This document shows positions 7,031-15,018 of a stretch of DNA of 45,982 nucleotides, one piece after another. The translations under genes were made by a program, and so were the position numbers. The first letter of the stretch is position 1. Every line of letters starts with the position of its first letter. The stretch covers positions 1 to 45,982 of the forward strand of contig JBPYFK010000017.1 of assembly GCA_051984675.1 (NCBI GenBank). Direction: 5' to 3'. Source of the stretch: JBPYFK01 sp051984675 (GTDB lineage: Bacteria > Actinomycetota > Actinomycetes > Mycobacteriales > Pseudonocardiaceae). The notes beneath the pieces were generated by a model. It was not told where the DNA came from, searched no databases, and saw only the letters and a list, made by a program, of their open reading frames with translations.

Positions 7031-7365
7031 CGTGCCTCCCGGGAGCGTCGTACGGTCCGCGAGCACGTTCGGCGTGTGCTCGCTCTTCCGCCGGGCCCCC
7101 GACCGCCCGTTCTTCGCCAGTCGGGAATTACCTTGCCCAATCGGGTGCGGGAGATCAAGGGGGAGTCCGGGGAAGCGCACCGAACGCGACGGTGCGTGAT
7201 GAATGATGCGCGGAATGACACTGCGGTAACAGGGTTGATCGTCCGATGCGATAGACGGACCGAGTCCATGGTGGCCCACGTGGTGAGAACCGCATGGAAC
7301 ATCACGGATTTTCCGTGCTTTGGCGCCACACGGAGGAAACTGTCCCCGAGTCACAGGATTCACCG
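7031..7365. other. Divergent intergenic region, no gene recognised
   Basis: This separates the minus-strand DivIVA-repeat gene from the plus-strand 78-codon gene. The minus-strand frame of the DivIVA gene remains open to 7363, but the sequence beyond 7030 lacks domain features and a ribosome site already marks 7030. Promoters for both directions must lie here. I could not fix a -35/-10 pair with confidence. Confidence 0.4.
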
Positions 7366-7602
7366 ATGAGCAGCCACGACGATCAGGCCCTCACGTATCT
7401 CTACACGAGGTTCAGCATGGCCCGGAGAATGATGGCTGACCCGGCGCGCAGCCGGGAATACCGCCGTGACTGGGCGATGCGTGCCGAGGAGTTGCGCCAG
7501 TGCCTTCGCCAGATGGAAGTGTGGCGAGCGGAGAAAGTGGGCGCCTGGTTCGAAAGTGAGGATGTGACCGACACGGAGATCTTGCCGCCCAGAGATTCCT
7601 AG
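7366..7602 (+). CDS. Small hypothetical protein (78 aa)
   Basis: The frame MSSHDDQALTYLYTRFSMAR and onwards encodes a small, charged, mostly helical protein ending in an acidic tail (ESEDVTDTEILPPRDS). No family is recognised. The start is uncertain. ATG 7366 fits the point where residue composition becomes protein-like, but no good ribosome site precedes it, and an upstream ATG at 7294 would add 24 residues. A strong hairpin follows 30 bases after the stop, which supports a real transcription unit. Confidence 0.55.
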   Translation: MSSHDDQALTYLYTRFSMARRMMADPARSREYRRDWAMRAEELRQCLRQMEVWRAEKVGAWFESEDVTDTEILPPRDS

Positions 7603-7631
7603 GATGCGAAGGGCTCGATTTCCCCGCACTT

Positions 7632-7660
7632 GCCCCCGCGATCGGCGACATCGCGGGGGC
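7632..7660. terminator. Bidirectional hairpin between convergent genes
   Basis: A perfect 11-bp stem GCCCCCGCGAT/ATCGCGGGGGC encloses a 7-base loop. It lies between the plus-strand small gene (stop 7602) and the minus-strand oxygenase gene (stop 7698), so it can serve both. There is no T-run, as is common in GC-rich actinobacteria. Confidence 0.7.
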
Positions 7661-7697
7661 GCGGTGCGGTCGGGCGCGGAACGCGATGTCCGGCGAC

Positions 7698-8546
7698 TCA
7701 GACCAGCGGTCGACCGGTGCGGATGCGCCTACGTACGTCCCACAGCAGGACGTTGTAGGGCAACGCGCGCAGCACGCGAGGGAGCCGGCGGTTGACTGCT
7801 GCGATGACGGCCATCAGCGACTGGAAACGGCGCTGCCGGCGATCGTTCCACGGCAGCCGCATCTCGTCCCGGAACACCTGGGGCAGGAATCCGGTGGTGA
7901 CGAACCGGTTGAACGGTCCGAGCAGCCGCAACGGTCTCGGCAGGAACCCCAGCATCACCATGTCATACAGGTACTCGCGCACGGTGTCATCGATGGAGAC
8001 CCGCGCCAGTGACTCTTGCCAGTACCGCTCGAACGCGGCCCGGTCGGCGGGCCACTTCTCCTGCGGCACTTGCAGCGTGGTGCCGAACCGGGCGCCTTCG
8101 GCGTAGAGGTGTTCGGCCGTGACCGGGTCCATCGGCCCGTACAGGAACCGGTAGACGTCCTCGAATCCCCGGTAGAGGCACGCCGCGACCCACAGCTGGA
8201 GGTCCGGGTCAAAGGCGTTGTAGGAGACGGGGCTGGACGGGCCGGAGCGCACGCGGGCGTGTGACCGGTTCACCGCGCGCCGGTAGGCCATCCGGTCGGC
8301 CGGTGTGCCGAACGCGGCGACGGCCAGGTAGCTGAGCGTCGTGCGGGTGCGCTTGATCGGGTGACGGTAGAGCTGGCCGCTCTCGACCGTGCTCTCGACC
8401 ACGCCGTATCCGACGGCCGGCCGCCCGAGCTGCATGATCACGTTGGCGGCGCCCGCGAGCAGGGCGATCCCGCTGACGGCGTCCTCCAGGCGTGGTGCCG
8501 CCTGCCCGGCCGTCCTCGCTGTCACTGTCCTGTCCCCTGCCGCCAT
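7698..8546 (-). CDS. MpaB/DUF2236 family oxygenase
   Basis: The 282-residue protein matches the MpaB (mycophenolic acid biosynthesis) / latex-clearing-protein-like superfamily of heme-dependent oxygenases. Recognisable blocks are NVIMQLGRPAVGYGVVES at about 36-53, the HPIKRTRTTLSYLAV segment, the NRSHARVR motif with its conserved His, and FDPDLQLWVAACLYRG. The C-terminal half is helical with LPYNVLLWDVRRRIR. The substrate is unknown. ATG 8546 has GGAAAG upstream. The gene diverges from a TetR-type regulator, with a perfect inverted repeat in the 88-base gap, so the oxygenase is probably repressed by it. Similar oxygenase-TetR pairs are common in actinobacteria. Confidence 0.88.
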   Translation of the reverse strand: MAAGDRTVTARTAGQAAPRLEDAVSGIALLAGAANVIMQLGRPAVGYGVVESTVESGQLYRHPIKRTRTTLSYLAVAAFGTPADRMAYRRAVNRSHARVRSGPSSPVSYNAFDPDLQLWVAACLYRGFEDVYRFLYGPMDPVTAEHLYAEGARFGTTLQVPQEKWPADRAAFERYWQESLARVSIDDTVREYLYDMVMLGFLPRPLRLLGPFNRFVTTGFLPQVFRDEMRLPWNDRRQRRFQSLMAVIAAVNRRLPRVLRALPYNVLLWDVRRRIRTGRPLV

Positions 8547-8578
8547 GTTTCACCGTCTTTCCGGTTGCCGCGCCGACC

Positions 8579-8606
8579 ATATCTGCACACAGCTGCTCTC
8601 AGATAT
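8579..8606. promoter_or_regulatory. Candidate TetR operator between divergent genes
   Basis: The inverted repeat ATATCTG - 14 bases - CAGATAT spans 28 bp with perfect 7-bp arms. The inner part has weaker symmetry around CAGCTG. It is centred in the gap between the oxygenase start (8546) and the regulator start (8635), a typical place for a TetR autoregulatory operator. Confidence 0.7.
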
Positions 8607-8634
8607 AAGACGCTCCGCCGGCCAGGGTGTCAAG

Positions 8635-9276
8635 ATGGAGTCCATGCCCACGTCAGCACCGCGCGTGTATGCCGGAGTGGACGGCGACCAGCGGGTCGCC
8701 GAACGCCGAGCCCGGCTGATGGAAGCCGGGCTGGACCTGCTCGGCGCGGAGGACGGCCCCGCGACGGTGACCGTGCGCGGGGTGTGCAAGCACGCCGGAC
8801 TGGTGGCGCGCTACTTCTACGAGAGCTTCGCGGACCGGGACGCGTTGATCACCACCGTCTACGACGCCGTGATCGACGACATCGCGACGTCGACGCTGGC
8901 GGCGGTCACGGCCGCAGCGCCGGACGAGCGTGCGAAGGTCCGCGCGGGGATCGCCAACATCGTCCGCACCATCGCCGCCGACCCGCGTCGGGGCCGGCTG
9001 CTGTTCTCCCCCGGGCTGGCCAGCACGCTGCTGGCCCATCGCCGGATGGAGTCGACCCGGCTGTTCGCCAGCCTGCTCGGCGAGCAGGTCCGCGACTTCT
9101 ACCAGATCGCGGACAGTCAGGACCTGGACGTCACCGCGCACTTTCTGACCGGTGGCCTGGCCCAGGCCCTCATCGCCTGGCTGAACGGTTCGATCACGGC
9201 GTCCGAGCGGCGGCTGGTCGAGCACTGCACCGAGTTGTTCGTCGGCGTCGCCCGGCACCCCGGGATCGCCGACTGA
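8635..9276 (+). CDS. TetR family transcriptional regulator
   Basis: The 213-residue protein has the N-terminal helix-turn-helix of the family at about 44-65 (TVTVRGVCKHAGLVARYFYESF), after the helix RRARLMEAGLDLLG. The remainder is an all-helical ligand-binding and dimerisation domain with no recognisable ligand. ATG 8635 is preferred. ATG 8644, with GGAG close by, is an alternative that removes three residues. It is transcribed away from the MpaB-type oxygenase, with a 28-bp inverted repeat between them, and is probably its local repressor as well as its own. The stop codon abuts the stop of the convergent small gene at 9277. Confidence 0.92.
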   Translation: MESMPTSAPRVYAGVDGDQRVAERRARLMEAGLDLLGAEDGPATVTVRGVCKHAGLVARYFYESFADRDALITTVYDAVIDDIATSTLAAVTAAAPDERAKVRAGIANIVRTIAADPRRGRLLFSPGLASTLLAHRRMESTRLFASLLGEQVRDFYQIADSQDLDVTAHFLTGGLAQALIAWLNGSITASERRLVEHCTELFVGVARHPGIAD

Positions 9277-9624
9277 TCATTCGGCCATCGCGCGGTGGAC
9301 ATTCGACCATTCCTGGTACGCCTGGCGCTGCGAGCTGGCGAGGTCGGAGACCCGCTGCGCGCTCCCGGGCTGCCCGGCCAGCACCGCTGCCATCCCGGCC
9401 AGGGCTTCGGCACATTCTTCACCGGCCCGCGTGAGGGCGGTGACGAGTTCCTTCGGCAACTCCGGGACGGCCTCGCCGTCCGTGGCTCGGCTGGCCTCGC
9501 CGGCGGCCGGGAGCTGGGAGGCGGACACCTCGTCCCATGCCGCGCTGAGCTGGCCACACGCGTCCAAGAGGTTGCGCCACACGGTGACCTGCTCGGTGTC
9601 CGGTTGCGGGGTGAGGTCGCTCAT
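9277..9624 (-). CDS. Hypothetical protein (115 aa)
   Basis: The start is ATG 9624 with a strong AGGAGG seven bases upstream, giving MSDLTPQPDTEQVTVWRN. The protein is acidic and helical, Ala/Glu-rich, with a central helix around VTALTRAGEECAEALAGMAA. No signal peptide, membrane segment or known family is recognised. It ends directly against the stop of the TetR gene, with no terminator between. The neighbouring minus-strand gene at 9699-10010 has a similar helical character and may be cotranscribed, with a 74-base gap. Confidence 0.65.
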   Translation of the reverse strand: MSDLTPQPDTEQVTVWRNLLDACGQLSAAWDEVSASQLPAAGEASRATDGEAVPELPKELVTALTRAGEECAEALAGMAAVLAGQPGSAQRVSDLASSQRQAYQEWSNVHRAMAE

Positions 9625-9698
9625 GACCGCCCTCCTGCTCGGCTGGACCTTCCCCGTAGGGATAGCCAGGCAGGCCAGCTGGCACACCCCGGGCGCCA

Positions 9699-10010
9699 TC
9701 AGTTCCCGGAGACCAGCTCGTCGGCCTGCGTCAGACCGGCGGCGAGCTGGTCGAGCCGGTCGGCGTCCAGCCCGTCACGGAGCTGCGGACCGGCCGCCTT
9801 GACCAGCACCATCAGCCGTTTCGCCAGTCCGCGTGCCTGGGTGAGCCGGACCTGCTCGGCGGCGAGCATCTGGCGGGAGTCGGTGATCAGCTTGCGGTAG
9901 CGGTGGTTGAGTTCGGCGTGCTCGTCCACGACGTCGAGCGCGTTCACCAGGCGGCGCAGGTCAGCCGTCGGGACCTGGACCCGATACGGGTCTTCCACGC
10001 TTCCCACCAT
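9699..10010 (-). CDS. Hypothetical helical protein (103 aa)
   Basis: The frame from ATG 10010 (MVGSVEDPYRVQVPTADLRR) encodes a small alpha-helical protein, probably a coiled coil over about residues 28-70. No family is recognised. The start is uncertain because the ribosome site is weak. The frame is open upstream to 10292, but that part is antisense to the DUF6191-like gene. It lies upstream of the 115-residue gene on the same strand and diverges from the gene at 10053. Confidence 0.6.
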   Translation of the reverse strand: MVGSVEDPYRVQVPTADLRRLVNALDVVDEHAELNHRYRKLITDSRQMLAAEQVRLTQARGLAKRLMVLVKAAGPQLRDGLDADRLDQLAAGLTQADELVSGN

Positions 10011-10052
10011 GCGCTGAGAGTACTTCCGCTGGTTGGCGGCTAGCCTGGGCTG

Positions 10053-10316
10053 GTGGCCATCGACCGAGTGAAGCGTGCCCGGCGGCGCCGGGAGCGGCGG
10101 CGCGCCGCCGGTAGTGCTGCCGAGGCCGACTCCGCCCGGCAGCGGATGGCCTCGGCGTCCCTGGAAGTGGAGGGGCTGTTCAACCCGGGCAGCCGGCACC
10201 AGATGGACCGGTCGGAATGGGTCGCGGTCGCCCGCGAGGACGACCGGGAAGCCGGCGCCGGTCCGCTGGACCTGGATTCCGGCATCGTCCACTTGGACCG
10301 CGCCGACCCGTTCTAG
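10053..10316 (+). CDS. DUF6191-like small protein
   Basis: The 87-residue protein has a very basic N-terminus (RVKRARRRRERRRAAG) and a C-terminal block LFNPGSRHQMDR ... GPLDLDSGIVHL. This resembles the actinobacterial DUF6191 pattern (LF-x-PG-x-x-H ... GP-I/L-DL-x-SG). Function unknown. The start is GTG 10053, with TAGCCT at 10041-10046 six bases upstream and no ribosome site. This is the layout of a leaderless message. The basic N-terminus might contact nucleic acid, which is speculative. Confidence 0.6.
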   Translation: MAIDRVKRARRRRERRRAAGSAAEADSARQRMASASLEVEGLFNPGSRHQMDRSEWVAVAREDDREAGAGPLDLDSGIVHLDRADPF

Positions 10317-10329
10317 GCTGGTCCGGTTC

Positions 10330-10764
10330 TCAGCTGGTCCGGTTCGCGTCGCTGCTTGCGGCCCATCCGCTCCAGCGCCGCACGGCGATCACGATCAGCG
10401 GACCCTCCGGCGGGCGCTCGCGGTACTGCGGGTACTTCGCCCGCAACGCCGCGAGCAGGTCGGCCCGGTCGTCGACCTCGACGACCGCTGCCTCGCCGTC
10501 CGCCCTGACCCACCACAGCCGCGACCAGTCGTCGTCGTAGTGATCGACCAGCACGGCGACGCGGGGATTGCCGGCGATGTTGCGCAGCCGCCGCAGTGCG
10601 CGCGTGCTCTTGGGTTTGTGGTCGATCGCGGTTACGATCTCTTCGCCCAGTACCGCGAACGTGATCGGTACCAGATGGGGGCGGGCAGTCACGTCAGCGG
10701 TCGCGAGCCTGGCGACCCTGGCGCTTTCGACGTAGCCGCGTGCCGTCCGTTGGCTGATGCGCAT
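10330..10764 (-). CDS. PPOX-class F420-dependent oxidoreductase (TIGR03668/Rv0121-like)
   Basis: The 144-residue split-barrel flavin/deazaflavin-binding protein starts MRISQRTARGYVESARVARL. The pattern VARLATADVTARPHLVPITFAV, then NIAGNPRVAVLVDHYDDDWSRLWWVR, then LRAKYPQYRERPPEGPLIVI is characteristic of the Rv0121-type F420-dependent PPOX subfamily. The substrate is unknown. F420 use is inferred from family and host, since actinobacteria make F420. The start is 29 bases from the GTG at which the divergent hydrolase is predicted to begin, so the two promoters must overlap. Confidence 0.88.
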   Translation of the reverse strand: MRISQRTARGYVESARVARLATADVTARPHLVPITFAVLGEEIVTAIDHKPKSTRALRRLRNIAGNPRVAVLVDHYDDDWSRLWWVRADGEAAVVEVDDRADLLAALRAKYPQYRERPPEGPLIVIAVRRWSGWAASSDANRTS

Positions 10765-10793
10765 GTCCCCAGCTTCTCCGTATGTTCGGTGGG

Positions 10794-11801
10794 GTGCCGA
10801 GAAGTTCAGCCGACAATGAGGTCGGGCGTGGGGATACCCCAGCCGGAAACGTCGTCTCCGGGGAGCGCAGTTACCGCGAGAACCAGTACTGGCAGCGCTA
10901 CCAGACGTTCTTCCCTGGCGGTCTGAGGGTCACCCCGGACAATGCTCCCACCGAGCGGTGGTGGTTCTGGCGGGGCCTCCCGGTGCACCTGGACCGTGTC
11001 GATGACCCGCTCGCGCCCGCCAAGCTGATCATGCTGCACGGTGCGGGCAGCTACGGCCGGATGCTCGCGCCTTACACCCGGCTGCCGTCGGTGCAGGGGT
11101 TGGAGATCATCGCGCCCGACCTGCCCGGCTACGGGCTCACCGGCCCCTCGCTGCGAGCGGTGAACTACCGGATGTGGGTCGACTGCGTCGCCGACCTGGT
11201 CGCGGCCGAACGCCGCGCCGACGATCGCCCGGTCGTGTTGCTCGGCGTGAGCATCGGGGGACGGCTGGCTTACGACGTCGCGGCCCGCCGGGACGTCTCC
11301 GGGGTGCCGGGCGTGATCGCGACCTGCCTGCTCGATCCGCGCCGCCCCGACGTCCGTACCCGTATCGCCAGCCACTGGGCAATAGGCCGGGTGGCGGGCC
11401 TGTTGCCACCGGTGCCCTTTCCGCTGGGGGCGTTCCGTATACCGATCCGGTGGGTGGCGAACATGGCCGCGGTGTCCAACCAGACCCAGCTGAGCAACCT
11501 CGTGGCCGCTGATCCGCTCGGCGGCGGCAACTCGGTCTCGCTGCGTTTCCTGCGCAGCTACGTGCACAGCGCCCCGATCGCCGAGCCGGAGAAGTTCGAC
11601 GGCGCGCCGCTGCTGCTGGCCCACCCGGAGGCGGACCTGTGGACGCCGAAGCACCTCTCGCTGGCCTTCTTCGACCGGCTGCGCGGGCCGAAGCGGTTCG
11701 CGGTGCTCGGGGGAGCGGGGCACCTGCCGGTGGAAGAAACGGGGCTGGCTGATCTTGACAGTGCGGTCCGTGATTTCCTGGACGAGCTCGGCGTGCGATG
11801 A
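10794..11801 (+). CDS. Alpha/beta hydrolase
   Basis: The protein has 335 residues from GTG 10794. The catalytic triad is visible: nucleophile Ser153 in GVSIGG, Asp281 in HPEADLWTP and His310 in GGAGHLPVE. The oxyanion HG is at 82-83 (LHGAGSYGRM), and the strand-turn IIAPDLPGYG is typical of the fold. It is probably a cytoplasmic esterase- or lipase-like enzyme with unknown substrate. An in-frame ATG lies at 10782. I prefer GTG 10794 because TATGTT (10781-10786) sits seven bases before it, the geometry of a leaderless start, and neither codon has a ribosome site. The gene diverges from the PPOX oxidoreductase gene. Confidence 0.87.
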   Translation: MPRSSADNEVGRGDTPAGNVVSGERSYRENQYWQRYQTFFPGGLRVTPDNAPTERWWFWRGLPVHLDRVDDPLAPAKLIMLHGAGSYGRMLAPYTRLPSVQGLEIIAPDLPGYGLTGPSLRAVNYRMWVDCVADLVAAERRADDRPVVLLGVSIGGRLAYDVAARRDVSGVPGVIATCLLDPRRPDVRTRIASHWAIGRVAGLLPPVPFPLGAFRIPIRWVANMAAVSNQTQLSNLVAADPLGGGNSVSLRFLRSYVHSAPIAEPEKFDGAPLLLAHPEADLWTPKHLSLAFFDRLRGPKRFAVLGGAGHLPVEETGLADLDSAVRDFLDELGVR

Positions 11802-12154
11802 CCTGACCGGAGTTAGCCCAATCAGCGGTTTTCGATCACAGTGCGTGTGGGACTGATACGTACTGTGCGTGTTTAGAAAGGTTGCTGCGGTGATATTCAC
11901 ATTGCGGCCGCAAAGAACTCGTTGAGCCGGCGACCAGCCGCCCGGATAGTAGTCATGCCGGAAATTCGCGCAGGTCAACACCTGCGCCTGGGTGGGCCGG
12001 AACCGGATACCCAATCTGGACGAAAGGGAGTTTTGCGGCACTGGAGGGCCTGCGTCGCCCCCAGCGTCACCCTGGCCAAGGGGCGCTGTCGTGCGTCACG
12101 ATCGGCGCAGCATCGCGGCGGGCGGGCCGCGTGGCCGGGCGAGGAGGAGAGTGG
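11802..12154 (+). other. 353-base gap upstream of the EAL gene; hairpin and direct repeat
   Basis: No gene is seen. A direct repeat GTGCGTGT occurs at 11841-11848 and 11865-11872 (24-bp period), within CAGTGCGTGT/CTGTGCGTGT. A perfect 8-bp hairpin GCGCAGGT-CAAC-ACCTGCGC lies at 11968-11987. The region probably carries the promoter and a structured leader for the c-di-GMP phosphodiesterase gene. I compared it with the GEMM c-di-GMP riboswitch core and found no match. Confidence 0.4.
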
Positions 12155-14791
12155 ATGAACGAGCGCCATCGCTCTCTGGACCCCGAAGCGCCTCCCGATT
12201 CCCCTCGCCCGCCGGTGCGTGCCGAAGTCGATCCGGCACGCCGCCGGGTGTTCACGCGCTTCTCCCTGGTGGTCCTCGTCGCCGGGATCGTGGTGTCGTT
12301 CGCGATCGCCAGCCGGCTGGACTCCCACTACGACCCGCAGCTGCTGCTCATCGGCCCGCTGCTGGCCATCGGCTTCCTGCTCGCGGAGCAGCTCACCATC
12401 GACGTGGACGTCAAACGGGTGGGGTGGACGATCTCGTTCACCGAGATTCCGCTGATCCTCGGCCTGCTCACCGCGCCCTTCCAGGTCGTGCTCGCGGCGA
12501 ACCTGCTCGCCGGGCTCGGCGCGCAGGTCGGCCGGCGCGCGGCGACCCACGTCGTCTACAACGCCGGGGTCATGTGCCTGGAGATCGCGGTGCCGTTCGC
12601 GGTCGCCGACGCCGTCAACCGGGCGCTGGCGTCGATGGCGCCGCAATGGTTCGGCGCGGCTCTGGGCACCGTGACGTCGTCGCTGGTCAGTTGCGGTTTC
12701 GCGCTGGCCGCCCTACACGTGCTCGGTGGCGAGATGCGGGTGTCGGCCGCGGGCCGCCTGGGGGTGCGGACGCTGGCTGTCGGCCTGTTGAACACCTCGG
12801 TCGGCCTGATCGCCTACGAGGTCGCGATCACCACGCCGTGGGGCTGGGCGTTGGTGGCTCTGGTCTCCGCCGCCGTCATCGGCCTCTACAAGGCGTACTC
12901 GGGGCTGCTGCGCGAGCAGCGCGACCTGGAAGCACTCAGCGACGTCAGCCTCAGTGTCGCCCGCTCCGGGCAGGCGGCGGCGCGCGGGCCGTCCTCCAGC
13001 GCGGACACCGGCGACGACGGCACCGACGCGGAGGAGTGGGCGCCGGTGGCCGAGCGGATTCGCGAGCAGCTCAACGCGCGGCGGGTCGTGCTCCGGTTGC
13101 GCCTCGACCCGCGCAACGAGGTCAGCCCGCTGGTCGCTGGTGAGCCGCTGCCGGAATCGGTCATGCAGGCGGGCGCGGCGGCGCTGCGCGACGATCCGCT
13201 GCTGCAACTGCCCGGCAGCCAGGTCCGCTCGTTCCGAGCGCTGGACGGCCCGGAGGAGGTGCGCCGCGCGCTGCGCCAGCGCGGCGCCTACGAGGCGCTG
13301 GTCGTGCCGCTGCGCGGCGCGAACCAGCTGCTCGGGGCCGTGGAGGCGCACGACCGGGTCAGCCGCTGGCGCGGCTTCGGCCGTGCCGACATCCGGCTGC
13401 TGCGCACGCTCGCCAGCCATCTCGCCACGGCGATGGACAACCGGCGGCTGCTGGCGCGACTGCGCCACGACGCCTACCACGATCCGCTGACCGGGCTGCT
13501 CAACCGCACCGGCTTCCGCGAGGTGACCGCCGAGATGCTGCGCGACTCGCCGTCGGTCGTGGTGCTGCGGATCGACATGGACCTGCTGAGCACGGTCAGC
13601 GAGGCGCTCGGCTACGCCTGGAGCGACCGGATGGTGGTGGCCGCCGGCCGTCGGATGTCCGAGATGCTCGGCGCCGACATCCCGCTCGCCCGGCTGGAGG
13701 CCGGGTCGTTCGCGGCGCTGCTGTTCGACCATTCCGAGGAGCGGGCGCATGAGGTCGGCGAGCGGCTGCGAGCGGTGGTCGGCGAGCCGTATCCGGTGGA
13801 CCGGCTGGTGGTCGAGGCGAACGCGGTCGTCGGGTACGTCGCCTCCGCGCCCGGGGACGAGCACTACGAGACCGACGTGGACCTGCTGTTGCAGCGGGCC
13901 GATGTCGCGGTCCGCGCCGCGCGGGGCGCCGATGACGGGGTCCGCGCCTACGCCCCGAGCATGGGGCAGATCTTCCTGCGCCGGTTCCAACTCGTGACGC
14001 AGTTCCGGCAGGCCCTGGACTCCGGCCAGGTCGAGGTGCACTACCAGCCCAAGGTCGCGTTGCCCGGTCGCCAGGTGATCGGTGCGGAAGCGCTGGTGCG
14101 CTGGTGCCACCCCGAGTACGGCCGGCTGGACCCGGACGAGTTCGTACCCGCCGTCGAGGCCACCGGCCTGGTCGACGCGCTGACGTCGTTCGTGCTGGAG
14201 CGGGCGCTGGGCCGGGTGCGGGACTGGCTCGACCGCGGCCTGCGCATGTCGGCGGCGGTGAACCTCTCGGTGCGCAACCTCGCCGACGAAGCGTTCCCCG
14301 AGCGGGTGGCGGAGGCGCTGGAGCGGCACGACGTGCCGGCGCAGCTGCTGACCTTCGAGCTGACCGAGTCGAGTGTGATGGCCGACCCGGACCGGTCCAT
14401 GCCCGTGCTGCGGCGGCTGCACGCCCTCGGCGTGGTGCTCGCGGTCGACGATTTCGGCACCGGCTACTCGTCGCTGGCCTACCTGCGTCACCTGCCGGTG
14501 GACGAAGTGAAGATCGACAAGAGCTTCGTGCTCGGCATGGGCAGTGATCTTGGTGACATGGCCGTGGTGCGGGCCATCGTCGAGTTGGGCCATTCGCTCG
14601 GGTTGGCCGTGGTCGCCGAGGGCGTCGAAGACGACGCCGCCCGGGACCAGCTGGTCGGCATGGGCTGCGACATCGCACAGGGCTACCTGATCTCGCGCCC
14701 GCTGTCCGAGGACCGGTTCGAAGCGTGGTTGCAGGCCCGTACGGTCCGCGGGCGCGGTGCCCGGGACGAAACCGTCCTGACCCTCGACTGA
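12155..14791 (+). CDS. Membrane GAF / degenerate GGDEF / EAL protein, predicted c-di-GMP phosphodiesterase
   Basis: The 878-residue protein starts at ATG 12155 behind GAGGAGGAG. Residues about 35-248 hold around six hydrophobic segments (a MASE-like membrane sensor). A GAF-like domain follows at about 295-430. A GGDEF domain begins at HDPLTGLLNR (442-451), but its signature is replaced by LEAGSF (514-519), so cyclase activity is not expected. The EAL domain (about 612-860) keeps its catalytic set: EALVRW 645-650, NLS near 703-705, ELTES 735-739, VDDFGTGYSS 764-773, Lys786, Glu822 in VVAEGVED and QGYLISRPL. It should hydrolyse c-di-GMP at the membrane, possibly with GTP-tuned activity through the dead GGDEF as in Caulobacter CC3396-type enzymes (inference). 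It opposes the cyclase gene at 2638. Confidence 0.93.
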   Translation: MNERHRSLDPEAPPDSPRPPVRAEVDPARRRVFTRFSLVVLVAGIVVSFAIASRLDSHYDPQLLLIGPLLAIGFLLAEQLTIDVDVKRVGWTISFTEIPLILGLLTAPFQVVLAANLLAGLGAQVGRRAATHVVYNAGVMCLEIAVPFAVADAVNRALASMAPQWFGAALGTVTSSLVSCGFALAALHVLGGEMRVSAAGRLGVRTLAVGLLNTSVGLIAYEVAITTPWGWALVALVSAAVIGLYKAYSGLLREQRDLEALSDVSLSVARSGQAAARGPSSSADTGDDGTDAEEWAPVAERIREQLNARRVVLRLRLDPRNEVSPLVAGEPLPESVMQAGAAALRDDPLLQLPGSQVRSFRALDGPEEVRRALRQRGAYEALVVPLRGANQLLGAVEAHDRVSRWRGFGRADIRLLRTLASHLATAMDNRRLLARLRHDAYHDPLTGLLNRTGFREVTAEMLRDSPSVVVLRIDMDLLSTVSEALGYAWSDRMVVAAGRRMSEMLGADIPLARLEAGSFAALLFDHSEERAHEVGERLRAVVGEPYPVDRLVVEANAVVGYVASAPGDEHYETDVDLLLQRADVAVRAARGADDGVRAYAPSMGQIFLRRFQLVTQFRQALDSGQVEVHYQPKVALPGRQVIGAEALVRWCHPEYGRLDPDEFVPAVEATGLVDALTSFVLERALGRVRDWLDRGLRMSAAVNLSVRNLADEAFPERVAEALERHDVPAQLLTFELTESSVMADPDRSMPVLRRLHALGVVLAVDDFGTGYSSLAYLRHLPVDEVKIDKSFVLGMGSDLGDMAVVRAIVELGHSLGLAVVAEGVEDDAARDQLVGMGCDIAQGYLISRPLSEDRFEAWLQARTVRGRGARDETVLTLD

Positions 14792-14805
14792 CCGCCGGTG
14801 ACCTC

Positions 14806-14847
14806 ATGATCGACGAGGTGAGCAGCATGATCGACGAGGTGAGCAGC
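14806..14847 (+). repeat. Perfect 21-bp tandem duplication
   Basis: The unit ATGATCGACGAGGTGAGCAGC occurs twice head to tail, just after the EAL gene stop and before tRNA-Thr. In the frame of the ATG it encodes MIDEVSS twice, within a 37-codon open frame ending at 14919 (MIDEVSSMIDEVSSGFVMGF and onward). That frame has only a weak GGTGACC ribosome-site candidate. Whether it is translated is unclear. Confidence 0.6.
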
Positions 14848-14936
14848 GGTTTCGTTATGGGATTCCGGTGCGAGGGACCCCGGTTTTCCCGCCTGGTGCG
14901 GTGGTGTGTACAGTTCTAATCGCTCCGCGCGGGCAC

Positions 14937-15009
14937 GCCCCAATAGCTCAGTCGGCAGAGCGTCTCCATGGTAAGGAGAAGGTCTACGGTTCGATTCCGT
15001 ATTGGGGCT
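14937..15009 (+). tRNA. tRNA-Thr (GGU anticodon)
   Basis: The 73-base cloverleaf has acceptor GCCCCAA/TTGGGGC with discriminator T, D arm AGCTCAGTCGGCAGAGC, anticodon stem TCTCC/GGAGA with loop ATGGTAA (anticodon GGT) and T loop TTCGATT. CCA is not encoded. A possible -10 element TCTAAT lies just upstream at about 14914-14919. Confidence 0.95.
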
Positions 15010-15018
15010 CGATCAGCG

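Noticed and set aside
11802..12154. c-di-GMP riboswitch upstream of the EAL gene
   Set aside because: The GEMM core sequences are not present. Only an isolated 8-bp hairpin and a short direct repeat are seen.
12713..14593. 626-codon open frame antisense to the EAL gene
   Set aside because: This is an antisense shadow with low-complexity His/Gln/Val composition. The plus strand has intact EAL motifs.
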